A DNA stretch of 64,000 nt from Deltaproteobacteria bacterium (GTDB taxonomy: Bacteria; Myxococcota_C; UBA6777): the NCBI GenBank assembly GCA_002731275.1, contig PCBK01000028.1, positions 1-64,000 on the forward strand, in the 5' to 3' direction. The notes under the pieces are model-generated. The model saw only the letters and a list, made by a program, of their open reading frames with translations. It was not told the origin of the DNA and did no database searches. Shown here in pieces: positions 1-9,100 of the stretch (positions within the stretch are counted from its first letter, which is position 1; the number at the start of each line of letters is the position of its first letter). The translations under genes were made by a program, and so were the position numbers.

Positions 1-348
1 TCCAGTGCGGATAAGACGGAAGGATTTGTATGCCTTTCGACACTGCGCAAATCAAAAAGCCCCTTCCTGAGGCTTACGCCGAAGGTGGGGGTTGTTTACG
101 TTCAAGGCTCCTTATATCTTTGGGGATATGCCACATGATGAACGGGCGGTGCATGTCGCACAGGCTGTCTCCTTCATGCATGCGTATGTGTTTGTTTGCA
201 GAAGTAAAAATACCTTCTACATGATGGGGGCATGCCTTAGAATGCTAAGGCGACTTCGACGGCCTCACATTTGTATTGCAGTGCAAGGACGTCGATGTAC
301 GTAGCTCTAAGGTTACATGGGATTGAAAAAGGGACGTTGTGTAGGGGA
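1..348. other. Left-edge region without a supported gene
   Basis: No reading frame here has a convincing ribosome-binding site or recognisable product. Two short overlapping plus-strand frames are open but resemble no family I know. Around 70-100 there is a short stretch (gcttacgccgaaggtggggg) resembling the left part of the REP-like elements found later in the window. The first 70 bases could hold the end of a gene that starts outside the window. Confidence 0.4.
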
Positions 349-693
349 TTACATTCTTGGAGGGCGTGTTTTGCGCTTCGGTAGATAGCGTGTATGTGAG
401 TGGAGGGTCGAGCGGAAACTTTGGCTGTGGATGTAGGGAATGATTGGAAGAGTGATGTCTATGTCATCATCATCGTCATCTTCGGCGTTAGGAGCCGTAT
501 CATGCTCATGTTGTGAGTGTGGGATGGGAGATGATATATCGAGTTGTGTCTGCTGGGTGAAAGCACATTGTGACACTTTGGACTCTTGAAAATGGCTGTC
601 GCTTGGATAGGCGTGAGCTTTGTGACTCGCTCCGTGAAGTAGAAAGAACACACAAAAAAGACTTTGTAAAAAGAGATGTATGTGAGACGCCAT
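349..693 (-). CDS. Small secreted acidic protein of unknown function
   Basis: This 114-residue protein begins with a clear Sec-type signal peptide: a hydrophobic stretch LFLQSLFCVFFLLHG followed by AHA, with likely cleavage before YPSD. There is no lipobox. The mature part has a run of six aspartates (EDDDDDDIDI) near the middle and a basic, proline-containing tail (KRKTRPPRM). The ATG is preceded by a near-perfect Shine-Dalgarno sequence, AAAGGAGG with 5 bases of spacing, which is the main reason to accept the gene. It is divergent from the macro-domain fragment on its right. It probably acts in the periplasm or outside the cell; a role in binding cations through the acidic run is only a guess. 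No family was recognised. Confidence 0.6.
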   Translation of the reverse strand: MASHIHLFLQSLFCVFFLLHGASHKAHAYPSDSHFQESKVSQCAFTQQTQLDISSPIPHSQHEHDTAPNAEDDDDDDIDITLPIIPYIHSQSFRSTLHSHTRYLPKRKTRPPRM

Positions 694-808
694 GTGGACC
701 TCCTTTGTGCTTCGTTGTAAACCTGTGGACGGAGTCTTCAGAAGTCAATACCAGGAGTGGAGAGTTCGTTCATCTTTTGATGGTTTCTACCATTCATCGT
801 CAGCGCTC

Positions 809-1033
809 ATGACACAAACCGTCGAAGCTGCCTTGACGAAGGCCGCACAAAGGGATTGTGAGACGATCGCGATGCCGACACTCGCGACGGGGTATGGACC
901 ACTCAACATGACACAATTCGCGAATGGATTACGACCTCTGCTTGATCGTTCCTTTGGACCGATACGCCATATCGGGATCTATGTGCTGCGTCCTGAACAT
1001 CAGGCGGAGATTGAAGGCGTTCTGTTTTCTTGA
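809..1033 (+). pseudogene. Macro-domain C-terminal fragment
   Basis: The frame from the ATG at 809 encodes about 74 residues that read like the second half of a macro (ADP-ribose-binding) domain: an AAL-KAAQ helix, then TIAMPTLATGYGPL matching the family's 'IA-PALGTGYGG' loop, then a closing strand and helix ending in EIEGVLF. The N-terminal half of the fold, with its first ligand-binding loop, is absent in every frame upstream. The frame can be extended to 692, but that part does not look like a macro domain and runs into the start region of the divergent gene. It is probably a degraded remnant, less likely a short functional protein. The family call rests on pattern memory. Confidence 0.4.
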
Positions 1034-1042
1034 GTTCTTGAG

Positions 1043-2101
1043 CTATGGGGAACATTGGGGGGTGTAGGTGACGGTGATACTGCTACTTGCGGGAGGTGTT
1101 TGTGAGTGACTGAAGACAACTTGGTTGTTTTTGGCATCGTAGGACCATCCATCTGTATCACTTTGTGGAATCTCCTTTCCATTGACTTTGACCTTGATGG
1201 TCTCTGGAAGAGGAGGACGGCTGAGCGTGACGTAAAACAGAGAAGCTGGGCCTGAAGATGCAAACACCGAGCTGATTTGTTGCATCCAGGGCAGGTCACA
1301 GAAGCTGCCCTGATAACTCAGCGGTCTGTCAGCCCACTTATGGTATCTCGGTGCGGCAGGGACTTGTCGATTCGAGAGGGTACAGCCTCCTGGTGACGGA
1401 CCTGTCAGGGTGATGATGCGGATTTGTTCTCTTGGATTGTCTTTGAGCGCATCGAGCGCAGCTTTGTAGGTCTCGACGGTTTGTGGGGAGTGATCGAGAC
1501 TGCTGGAGACGACGATGATCACAAGTGTTGCATCTTTGCGAAGGAAACCTTTGCTGCAAGATTCTTTACCACGTTGTGCTGGAAGGAGCGCCTGATAGAC
1601 CGCTTCCAAACCCTGTGGTTTGGCTTCCGTGACAGGCATTGCGGCGAGTTCTTTGTGGAGGCCGATGAAATCTTGATTGGGTTTGTAGATCGTTCTTCTG
1701 GAGCCACGCGTACATCCTGCCTGGTAGTATTGTCCAGAGGTGTCCGTTGAGATGACGATCGCTTGGGCGTCGATTTTCAGGTCTGTGTAGTATCTGGCGA
1801 TCTTTCCGAACTCATTATCAGCGATGCTGTACTTTTCCATCTCTTTCGAGTGATCGACGACGAACAGAAAGTCGTACTTGGGTGGGTCTTTTTGTTTGAA
1901 TGTCTCGATCTGTTCCTGGCAAGAGTCGACACTCTCTGTCGTTGCGGCGTCAGGCAGGGGAGGGACCTCTTGTGTGTTGGCAGCGTCAGGCAAGGGAGGG
2001 ACCTCTTGTGAGATGATACGTATTCCGCAACCAGCACCTATGAAGAAGAATGCACCGCAAATTGCGATGATGAGATAGAGAAAACGGTGAGTGTGACGCA
2101 T
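1043..2101 (-). CDS. vWA-like domain lipoprotein
   Basis: The start at 2101 gives a typical lipoprotein signal (RFLYLIIAICGAFFFIGAGC) and has AAAGGAAA a few bases upstream; a longer frame adds 28 residues with no signal. The product is about 352 residues. After the lipidated Cys comes a duplicated short repeat, EVPPLPDAAN, then a von Willebrand A-like domain starting at KYDFLFVVDHSKEM. The metal site reads D-H-S-K-E instead of the classic D-x-S-x-S, so metal binding may be weakened. Several cysteines in the second half suggest disulfides in the periplasm. The final 60 residues look like a beta-sandwich (LPETIKVKVNGKEIP). Lipoproteins of this type are common in myxobacteria. The partner is unknown. 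It is divergent from the C39-like peptidase gene. Confidence 0.75.
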   Translation of the reverse strand: MRHTHRFLYLIIAICGAFFFIGAGCGIRIISQEVPPLPDAANTQEVPPLPDAATTESVDSCQEQIETFKQKDPPKYDFLFVVDHSKEMEKYSIADNEFGKIARYYTDLKIDAQAIVISTDTSGQYYQAGCTRGSRRTIYKPNQDFIGLHKELAAMPVTEAKPQGLEAVYQALLPAQRGKESCSKGFLRKDATLVIIVVSSSLDHSPQTVETYKAALDALKDNPREQIRIITLTGPSPGGCTLSNRQVPAAPRYHKWADRPLSYQGSFCDLPWMQQISSVFASSGPASLFYVTLSRPPLPETIKVKVNGKEIPQSDTDGWSYDAKNNQVVFSHSQTPPASSSITVTYTPQCSP

Positions 2102-2332
2102 GATGTTTCCTTTGTGTCTTTTTTGCCTGAGGTTTCTCATGATCGAGGACGTTTTTGCGTGTGACTTTTGTGCAATATTTCTCACGTGCTGTTAACTCAT
2201 TTTACTCAAACTTCGTATATATCGACGCTCCCCTTTCATATCGGAGAAGGGGTTGTTTTTGCTTGGTATACGTGGTACTTTTTTCAGGATGATTTACAGA
2301 CATGTGTACTCCCTTTTAGCAAAGGATGTCCG

Positions 2333-3379
2333 ATGAAAGTCAACAAACCCACCCCACATCGTGTTGCCCCAAAACCTATCCAGGAATCACCCAAACAAAC
2401 ACCTGAAAAGAAAAATCTGTTTGGACGTATCAAGGATACTGCGAACAAAACGCTCCAAAAGACGAAAGAGACTGTCAGCAAGCAGAGCGAGAAGATTCGC
2501 AATGTCTTCCAAAAAAGTGAAAACTCATCGACATCTCACGTCGCAGACGACAAAGCGCGTGAGCTTGTTGGGAGTAGCACGCGTCAGGCTGACGCCCATT
2601 TTGCTCGCCTTCATACGACGCAAAACACACAAGCGACCATTCCTGGCGCAGGTGGAGGTGGTGGGACCACGAGTATCCAAGGTGACGAGACGCTGAACGG
2701 GACAACGCTTACGACAGATGACACACCTGTCCCAGCTGGACCGATTGACGCCGAGTCGATCCATATGAACCAGTATGACGGCGATCCGAACAGCAGCAAC
2801 GCGGACTGTGGACCGACGTCCATGTCGATGGCGCTTCGTGCTGTGGGGTTGGCCCCTGAAGGAGCGACACACAATGACTCGACCGTCGATACGGTACAAG
2901 CGATGCGTCAATCGATGTATCCAGATGATGCCTCGATGGATGGTGTGACAGTGGACGCAGAAGGTGAGGTCGTCCGAAATGATGCGGAACACAGCCAATG
3001 GACGACGTTTACGGGATTGATTACAGGGGCTGAGGCGGCAGGCGCGACAGTGACACAAATTGCCCCCAACACCGATGAGATCGCTGAGTCTGTCCAGAAC
3101 GGTCATCCCGTTGTTGTCAACGGGAATCCGGGAGAGGATGGTGGTGGTTGGTCGGATAGCTACAACAGCGGGCACTTTATCACAGTCTCGGGGTACAACG
3201 AAGAGACCGAGACATTCACGATCAACGATCCGCTCGATGATGGACCGAGGGAGGTCAGCAAAGAAGACCTCGACAACTACATGGAAGGATGGAGCTGGCG
3301 CGCACTCTCTATCAGCAACCCCAACGCCTCAAATCTCCCCCCTGCGCTCCCAAGTCAGCACCAAAATATTCCTGTGTAA
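2333..3379 (+). CDS. C39-like papain-fold cysteine peptidase
   Basis: The product is 348 residues from the ATG at 2333, which has AAAGGA upstream; the longer frame from 2168 lacks support. The N-terminal 110 residues are Lys/Pro-rich and low in complexity, followed by a glycine linker (GAGGGGGT). From about residue 145 there is a peptidase C39-type domain: catalytic Cys159 in NADCGPTSMSMAL, His281 in SGHFITVSGY and Asp299 in TINDPLDD. This set and order match the Peptidase_C39_2 fold. No signal peptide or membrane segment is visible, so if it leaves the cell it needs a non-Sec route. A basic disordered tail plus a C-terminal papain-fold domain is also seen in secreted effectors, but no secretion genes are in the window. 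Substrate unknown. Confidence 0.75.
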   Translation: MKVNKPTPHRVAPKPIQESPKQTPEKKNLFGRIKDTANKTLQKTKETVSKQSEKIRNVFQKSENSSTSHVADDKARELVGSSTRQADAHFARLHTTQNTQATIPGAGGGGGTTSIQGDETLNGTTLTTDDTPVPAGPIDAESIHMNQYDGDPNSSNADCGPTSMSMALRAVGLAPEGATHNDSTVDTVQAMRQSMYPDDASMDGVTVDAEGEVVRNDAEHSQWTTFTGLITGAEAAGATVTQIAPNTDEIAESVQNGHPVVVNGNPGEDGGGWSDSYNSGHFITVSGYNEETETFTINDPLDDGPREVSKEDLDNYMEGWSWRALSISNPNASNLPPALPSQHQNIPV

Positions 3380-3451
3380 GGTCTCGACTTTTCGTGTCTT
3401 TTTTTTTCTTCTTTTTTCATCTAGTGGCCTTCATTCCGCGCTCTACTTCGT

Positions 3452-3540
3452 ATCGTGGGCTTGCCGCCCACACCCGCCTGGGGTTTTCTCCCCAGACCCC
3501 ACGATGCTCACGCATCGTCTATGTTGCGCTCTTCGAGCGC
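3452..3540. repeat. Cluster of nested hairpins
   Basis: Within 90 bases there are four clean inverted repeats: TGGGC/GCCCA (3456-3470), CTGGGG/CCCCAG with loop TTTTCT (3478-3495), ACGATGC/GCATCGT with loop TCAC (3501-3518) and GCGCTC/GAGCGC with loop TTC (3526-3540). An outer pair, ATCGTGGG (3452-3459) with CCCACGAT (3498-3505), encloses the first two. The cluster lies just past the peptidase stop and ahead of the promoter of the next operon. It could end transcription or be a REP-like mobile palindrome. Confidence 0.7.
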
Positions 3541-3594
3541 TGTTGCTGTCCTTTTGCCTGCCAGATGTCAAAACGCTGACCTTTTGCGCTAAGA

Positions 3595-3688
3595 AGATGC
3601 TTTTGTTATGTAGGAGGGTTTCGGCCTAAGAGGGTTGCGATCTATTTGTCTCGTGTGTATATAAGAGTAGAGGATTCCCGAACTTTTG
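3595..3688 (+). promoter_or_regulatory. Promoter inside a 94-bp repeated block, copy 1
   Basis: This block matches 11063-11156 at 90 of 94 positions by hand alignment, with no gaps. Both copies contain TTGCGA (3635-3640 here) and TATATA (3658-3663) separated by exactly 17 bases, a good sigma70-type layout. Transcription would begin near 3670, which is why the following gene's start was placed downstream at 3715. Confidence 0.65.
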
Positions 3689-3714
3689 TAACCTCTATGG
3701 AGGATGCGTCCGTC

Positions 3715-6132
3715 ATGCGTATGATATCCTGGTCGATATGCTTTGTTTCTCTGCTTTCGTTAGGAGGGTGCGCCTTTGCTCCCGAAGAACCTAAGGAAAC
3801 AAAGAGTGATGAAGCGTATTTCGTTGAAAAAAGCGAACGTGCTGATGCTTCCGTGTTGGATGAGCAAGTAAAGGAACCTTCTCGCGATGCAAGTCATTTC
3901 ATCGATGCTGGTATGTCCGATGTTGTCTACTTTCCTGATGTGGTCACAAAAGAAGAGCCAGGAAGTCGAGAGGAAAGTATTGGAGAGGAGTTTTCTATGA
4001 TCGATTGTATGATAGGAGATATGGGCTTGCTTCCTGATGTATTGCCTGAACAGGATGCCACCCCTGAACCTATCCACGAGAATACATCTCATGAGCTCCC
4101 CGAAAAGAAGGAGCAAGTAGACAACAAAACAGAATGTCATCCAGGGACGATCGAATCCTGTTTTGGCGGAGCAAGCGACAAGTTGTGGGTTGGGGAATGT
4201 CGTCCCGGCTCTCGGATGTGTTTGTCTTCTGGAACGTGGGATACATGTCGATTGCAAACGATCCCCCAAACGGAGTCTTGCAACGGGAAAGATGACGATT
4301 GTGATGGACAAGTCGATAATAGCGTCAAAGAGCAAGGGCAAAAGTGTACATTGCCGCTGTTTGGAAAGTGTCGCTCTGGGGTTGTCTGGTGTGTTGGTGC
4401 GAAAATTCGTTGCCAGCAAGTCGCATACCCTACCAAAGAGATCTGTAATACAGAAGATGATGATTGTGATGGAAAGGTTGATAATGGATGTGGGAAGAGT
4501 TGTGTCGTTAAAGGCACATATCCCAAGCCGCTGGATAGTTTTCTCTCTGGAAGAATTCGAGGGCTCGCCTTTCACCCAAGTGGTAAAACATTTTTCACCT
4601 ACGCGTCTAATGAGATCCGTGAGTGGGAGCTTGCTACTGGAAAGTTGGTGCAGGAGATCCAAACCGGTACAAATACGGAAACATTTCAGCTCATATCAAA
4701 GACTCTTTTGCTCTACGCCGCAGATCATTGTCGTCGGGTGTACGAATGGGATCTTAAAAAAGGTCTCATGCGAAAAGTCTTTGAGGCATCCGAACCCAAA
4801 AATGTACATGGTTGTTCGCGTCAAGCCATAGATTATTACTCCAACAACAGAGTCTCTATCCGGAATTTTAACTTTGATGGTATGAATACAACTCGATGGT
4901 TCGAGCACTTTGACGCTACAACAGGCGTCAAGCTTGGCTCGACACCAACCAATCAGGGACCTCCACAACCACCCCCCACGCCTCCAAGCATTTTCAACAA
5001 AGTGTACAGTCATGATCAAAAGTTTTTGGGGCTGTTGGAGAACAGAAGTTTCAGCAGTTCCATCACAAGGCGTTTTAGGCTCATCGAGCTGTCCACGAAT
5101 GAAGTCATTTATACCGCTGATTTCCAAACTGAGATGTTTCTGTTTGCAGCAGACAAGAAAACGATCATCATCTATGGCGATAAGCTTGTCTTGTGGGATC
5201 TACCGACAAGAAGCATCCGCAAGAGTGTCTCTCAAAGAGGTACAGGTACCAACAAGGCCAAGGCGCTCGCGCTGAAACCTGATGGCTCAACTCTTGCGTA
5301 CGCACTTGAGAAGTCACTGCATATTTGGGATTTGAAGACAAACACACGTCTCTTTCAGCTCCCATTGACCGAGACCGTGCGTTCGATGGATTTTCACCCT
5401 ACAAAGTCACTTGTTGCGTTGTTGTACAAGGACAAAATCGCTCTCTACGACACCTCTAAGGGTACACTTGTGCAAACTCTCTCAGGCGCAACAGATATTC
5501 GCCAAGGCTTCTTCCAAGCTGGGGGGAAAACTTTTTTGGCCAACTCATCAGCGACCTCAGGTGGTTTATTTATATGGGATATCAACACAGGAACACTCAT
5601 ACGAAAAGACCTCCCGACAGTAAAGGCACCTTTGATGATGAGCCGCGATGGACATGTGATGGCCAACGATTACCAAGTGTGGAACCCTTACACAAAGCAG
5701 AACTACCTCACTGGAGGATCGTCTCAATGGGATATTTGGGAGTATCCTCACTACTCTCATCTCGATCCTATGGGGAAATTTGTTATTCGTGAGAGATTTG
5801 CAGCTTATGTCATGAGTCGGAATATCTTTGATTTGACGGGGAAGGTTTTGTTCAACCAATCGTTCAAAACCAAAACAGAAGACGATCGCTATAGCCCCTA
5901 CGCAGCCAAAGTTGATTACGTCGGTGCACATGGGAAGATTGTATTCCTAAGCGAGGGAGAGCTGATCGCTGCGTGGTCACAGGCAAAGATGAAGTTCATT
6001 GGCTATCTTCCAGGACTCCAAGAAAATCTTTTTCTACCACGTTCACCGATCGCGACGAGCCTTGACGGTAAAACCATCGCAAGTCGTATCAAAGATGACT
6101 ACATCCGCGTTTGGAGTTGTCATGGACATTGA
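3715..6132 (+). CDS. Lipoprotein with MopE-like repeats and a beta-propeller
   Basis: About 805 residues. The start at 3715 follows GGAGG by 11 bases and gives the lipoprotein signal MRMISWSICFVSLLSLGGC; the longer frame from 3646 begins upstream of the predicted -10 box. After lipidation comes a long acidic, Ser/Pro-rich linker of about 110 residues, then two Cys-rich repeats each ending in a calcium-type loop (KDDDCDGQVD and EDDDCDGKVD) of the 'putative metal-binding motif' (MopE) family. The remaining 500 or so residues are WD40/YVTN-like strands (LAFHPSGKTF, EWELATGKLV, ALKPDGSTLAYAL, HIWDLKTN) that should form one or two beta-propellers. It is likely anchored at the cell surface or periplasmic face. 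It overlaps its paralogue downstream by 11 bases and is probably co-transcribed with it. Confidence 0.8.
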   Translation: MRMISWSICFVSLLSLGGCAFAPEEPKETKSDEAYFVEKSERADASVLDEQVKEPSRDASHFIDAGMSDVVYFPDVVTKEEPGSREESIGEEFSMIDCMIGDMGLLPDVLPEQDATPEPIHENTSHELPEKKEQVDNKTECHPGTIESCFGGASDKLWVGECRPGSRMCLSSGTWDTCRLQTIPQTESCNGKDDDCDGQVDNSVKEQGQKCTLPLFGKCRSGVVWCVGAKIRCQQVAYPTKEICNTEDDDCDGKVDNGCGKSCVVKGTYPKPLDSFLSGRIRGLAFHPSGKTFFTYASNEIREWELATGKLVQEIQTGTNTETFQLISKTLLLYAADHCRRVYEWDLKKGLMRKVFEASEPKNVHGCSRQAIDYYSNNRVSIRNFNFDGMNTTRWFEHFDATTGVKLGSTPTNQGPPQPPPTPPSIFNKVYSHDQKFLGLLENRSFSSSITRRFRLIELSTNEVIYTADFQTEMFLFAADKKTIIIYGDKLVLWDLPTRSIRKSVSQRGTGTNKAKALALKPDGSTLAYALEKSLHIWDLKTNTRLFQLPLTETVRSMDFHPTKSLVALLYKDKIALYDTSKGTLVQTLSGATDIRQGFFQAGGKTFLANSSATSGGLFIWDINTGTLIRKDLPTVKAPLMMSRDGHVMANDYQVWNPYTKQNYLTGGSSQWDIWEYPHYSHLDPMGKFVIRERFAAYVMSRNIFDLTGKVLFNQSFKTKTEDDRYSPYAAKVDYVGAHGKIVFLSEGELIAAWSQAKMKFIGYLPGLQENLFLPRSPIATSLDGKTIASRIKDDYIRVWSCHGH

Positions 6133-9100
6133 GACGACATTGGGAGTTGCGCATTTGTACACACAACTCAAAAAAAGTGTAATCGTTTTCTTCCTTCTCT
6201 GTGTTTTGTGGGCACAAGGATGTTCTGTTTCCCCACATCCTCCAGGATTTGAGTCCTCCACCCATGAGAAGAAACAATCCATAGAGCGTGTGCCAGATGA
6301 TCCGAGCGTCGAGTCTTCATCTGACCTCTCTGATGATGCCTCCTTTCAGGATGAACCTCCAGAGTCTTCAATGGATGCTGGAGAGGGTCTTTTACCTGAA
6401 AACGATGCAGGTGGAGAGGAGCTCCAGGAGCGGGAGGTCTTGGATGGGGCAGATGAGAGATGGTCTGAGACAACATACTCCGAAGAGAGAAACAGCGAAC
6501 CGCGCACCGAAGAGTTTGGGCAAGAAGAGCCCATTGTTGAAGAGAGTATTCCCGAACCTGAGTGTCAGGCTGGCGAGACCAAACCCTGTTTTACTGGTCC
6601 TTCGCACGCGCTCAACAAAGGGGCGTGTCGTTCTGGTCTTGTGACTTGCTCATCCGATGGGACGTGGGGGACGGTATGTGCCGGTGAGGTCGTACCACGA
6701 ACGGAGACGTGTGATGGTACAGATGATGATTGTGACGGAGATGTCGATGAATCATTCGCTAAAAGGGGGCAACGCTGTCAGACCAGCCAGTTGGGGGCTT
6801 GTAAGGCTGGGCATTGGAGCTGTCTTGCAGGAAAAGAAGTGTGTGACACACCCAAGCCAATCCCTGAGCTTTGTAATGGTGTTGATGATGATTGTGATGG
6901 ACAGACTGATGAGGATTTCCCCCAAAAGGGAGATGGATGTTATTCAGGTATGATGGGTGTATGTACACCTGGTTCGTACACATGTTCCAGTGGGAAGGTG
7001 TGGTGTACACCTATCAAACAGCCAACGGCAGAAATCTGCAATGGTTTGGATGATAATTGTAACGGACAGACTGATGAAGCCTTTCCTGAGAATGGTAAAA
7101 CCTGCACTGTTCAGGGGACGTTTGGTGTGTGTGCTCCTGGAACCTACCATTGTATCTCTGGTGTATTGTCTTGTCACTCTGTCAACCCACCACAGGCAGA
7201 GACGTGCAATGGAAAAGACGACGATTGTGATGGACAAACAGATGAAAGCGATCCTCAAATGGGACAGCACTGTGCGCCTCCTGGTTTGCCCGGACGTTGT
7301 CTACAGTGGAAAATCCTTTGTTCGAGTGGGGTGTTGAAGTGTACTCAAGTCTCGACACAAACCAATATTCCAGAAGTATGTAATGGCCTGGATGATGATT
7401 GTGATGGACAGACCGATGAAACATTCGCGGGGGTCGGACAAGCATGTTCCATTTCAGGGCAGCTGGGTCCATGTGCAACAGGTGTCAAGGTATGCCTTCT
7501 TGGTAAGGAACAGTGTCAAACCAAGCATGTAAAGCTCCCTGTCGAACGTTGTCACAATCAAATAGATGATGATTGCAATGGGAAAATAGACGACAACTGC
7601 AGCACAGGACCGAGCTGTCTGACTTCATGGAAGGATCCTATTCGTTCGTTGGTGACGGTGAGGGAGATCGTCTACAGTCCTGATGGGAAGAAGTTGGCAT
7701 TGATCAGCCCATCATCTGTCGACGTCTTTGATATTGCGACGAAAAAAGTGACGCATCAATTTCGATTTGAGCAAGCCAATCGTTCTATCGCGTTTCGAAA
7801 AGACAACAGCATCTTGTACACAACAGGTTTGTCAAAGAATTACGCTTGGAGTTTACGTACATCCTCGCTGTTGTTTACATTTGAGGCCGGAAAGTGGATG
7901 TTGACTGCTGACGAAAAGACTTTGATCGTCGCACGCAATCAAGAGATCCTGAGGTTTGATGCGAGTAATGGGCAGTTGAAAAGCAAGTTGTCCTTATCAC
8001 AGTCGTTTCCAATTAACGAATCAACCGCTTTCACCGATGATGGTAAAATGCTTGTGAATGTGGGGTATTCTTTTATTCTACGTCTAGATACAACGACGGG
8101 GAAGCGTTTGAATGATCTCTATCATCAGCGCCCTTTTTTGTGTTATTCCGGAAGGTTTTCTCGTGATGGGAGTCTACATGGCTGTTGGGAGCGTAGCTTC
8201 TCTAAAGTGAATGTTTTGGATGTTAAGAAGACGAACTTTGTCTCTGTGCAGGGGGGGTTCTCTCTTACATCATTCTTTGCCTTTAGTGATGATAATCAAT
8301 ACATGTACATTCAGTGGTGGAGGGGTGGAATTGGTGTGAGCAGTCTCGGGGCTGCTCCTTCAAAGCCCTCTCTGAAAACGAATTCGGAGATTTACGCTGT
8401 TCGACCAGATAACTTGGAGCTGAGCGCGATCAAGGAGAGCTTCATCGAGTTTTGGAATGCACCAAATGCGAGCAGAAAACAAGTTTTCCCAATGGAGCGT
8501 AACTTCTCTGTTGGAAAATACAACGAGCGTGCGATGCTTTTGTCCGATGGGAAATCTTTCTTTTTCTCCGGAGCAAACTCTACTTATAGCTATGGCGTTT
8601 GGAATGGAGTTACGAAACAATTTTCCCATTTCGAGCCAGGACTCCCTTTTTCAAGTCGTCCTTCTGAGAACATCGAGCAAGTTGCGACGGGGGGACCATA
8701 TGTTTACATTCGCTCTCTCAAAGACACAGGAACCTCCAGAACACCGGTTATTCGTCAGTATACTTACTCTCCCTGGAAATTGATCCGAACGATAAGCCCC
8801 AACAATGGAGCGAATAATCTTTACGCGGACAAGGGAAGTCTGTTTATACACGGTCTTCAACAATTGCATGTGTACGACGCTGCTACGGGCCAAAAAACCA
8901 AGACGTACAACCAAATCAATTATGCGAATTCCTCAAGTAAACCCGATCTCACCATTGGACCCAATGGAAAGTATATCGCCACCTTCGACAGCAACTCGAT
9001 TAAATTATTAGACAGAGTCACAGGGCAGTTCGCTCGACAAATCAACCATAAAGTTGGAAGCGTCGTTTTTTCTCATGATGGGAAGACCATTTATGGCAAC

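Noticed and set aside
3760-4662. 300-codon minus-strand frame opposite the MopE lipoprotein
   Set aside because: No signal, ribosome site or domain; it is a shadow of a gene with strong domain evidence.
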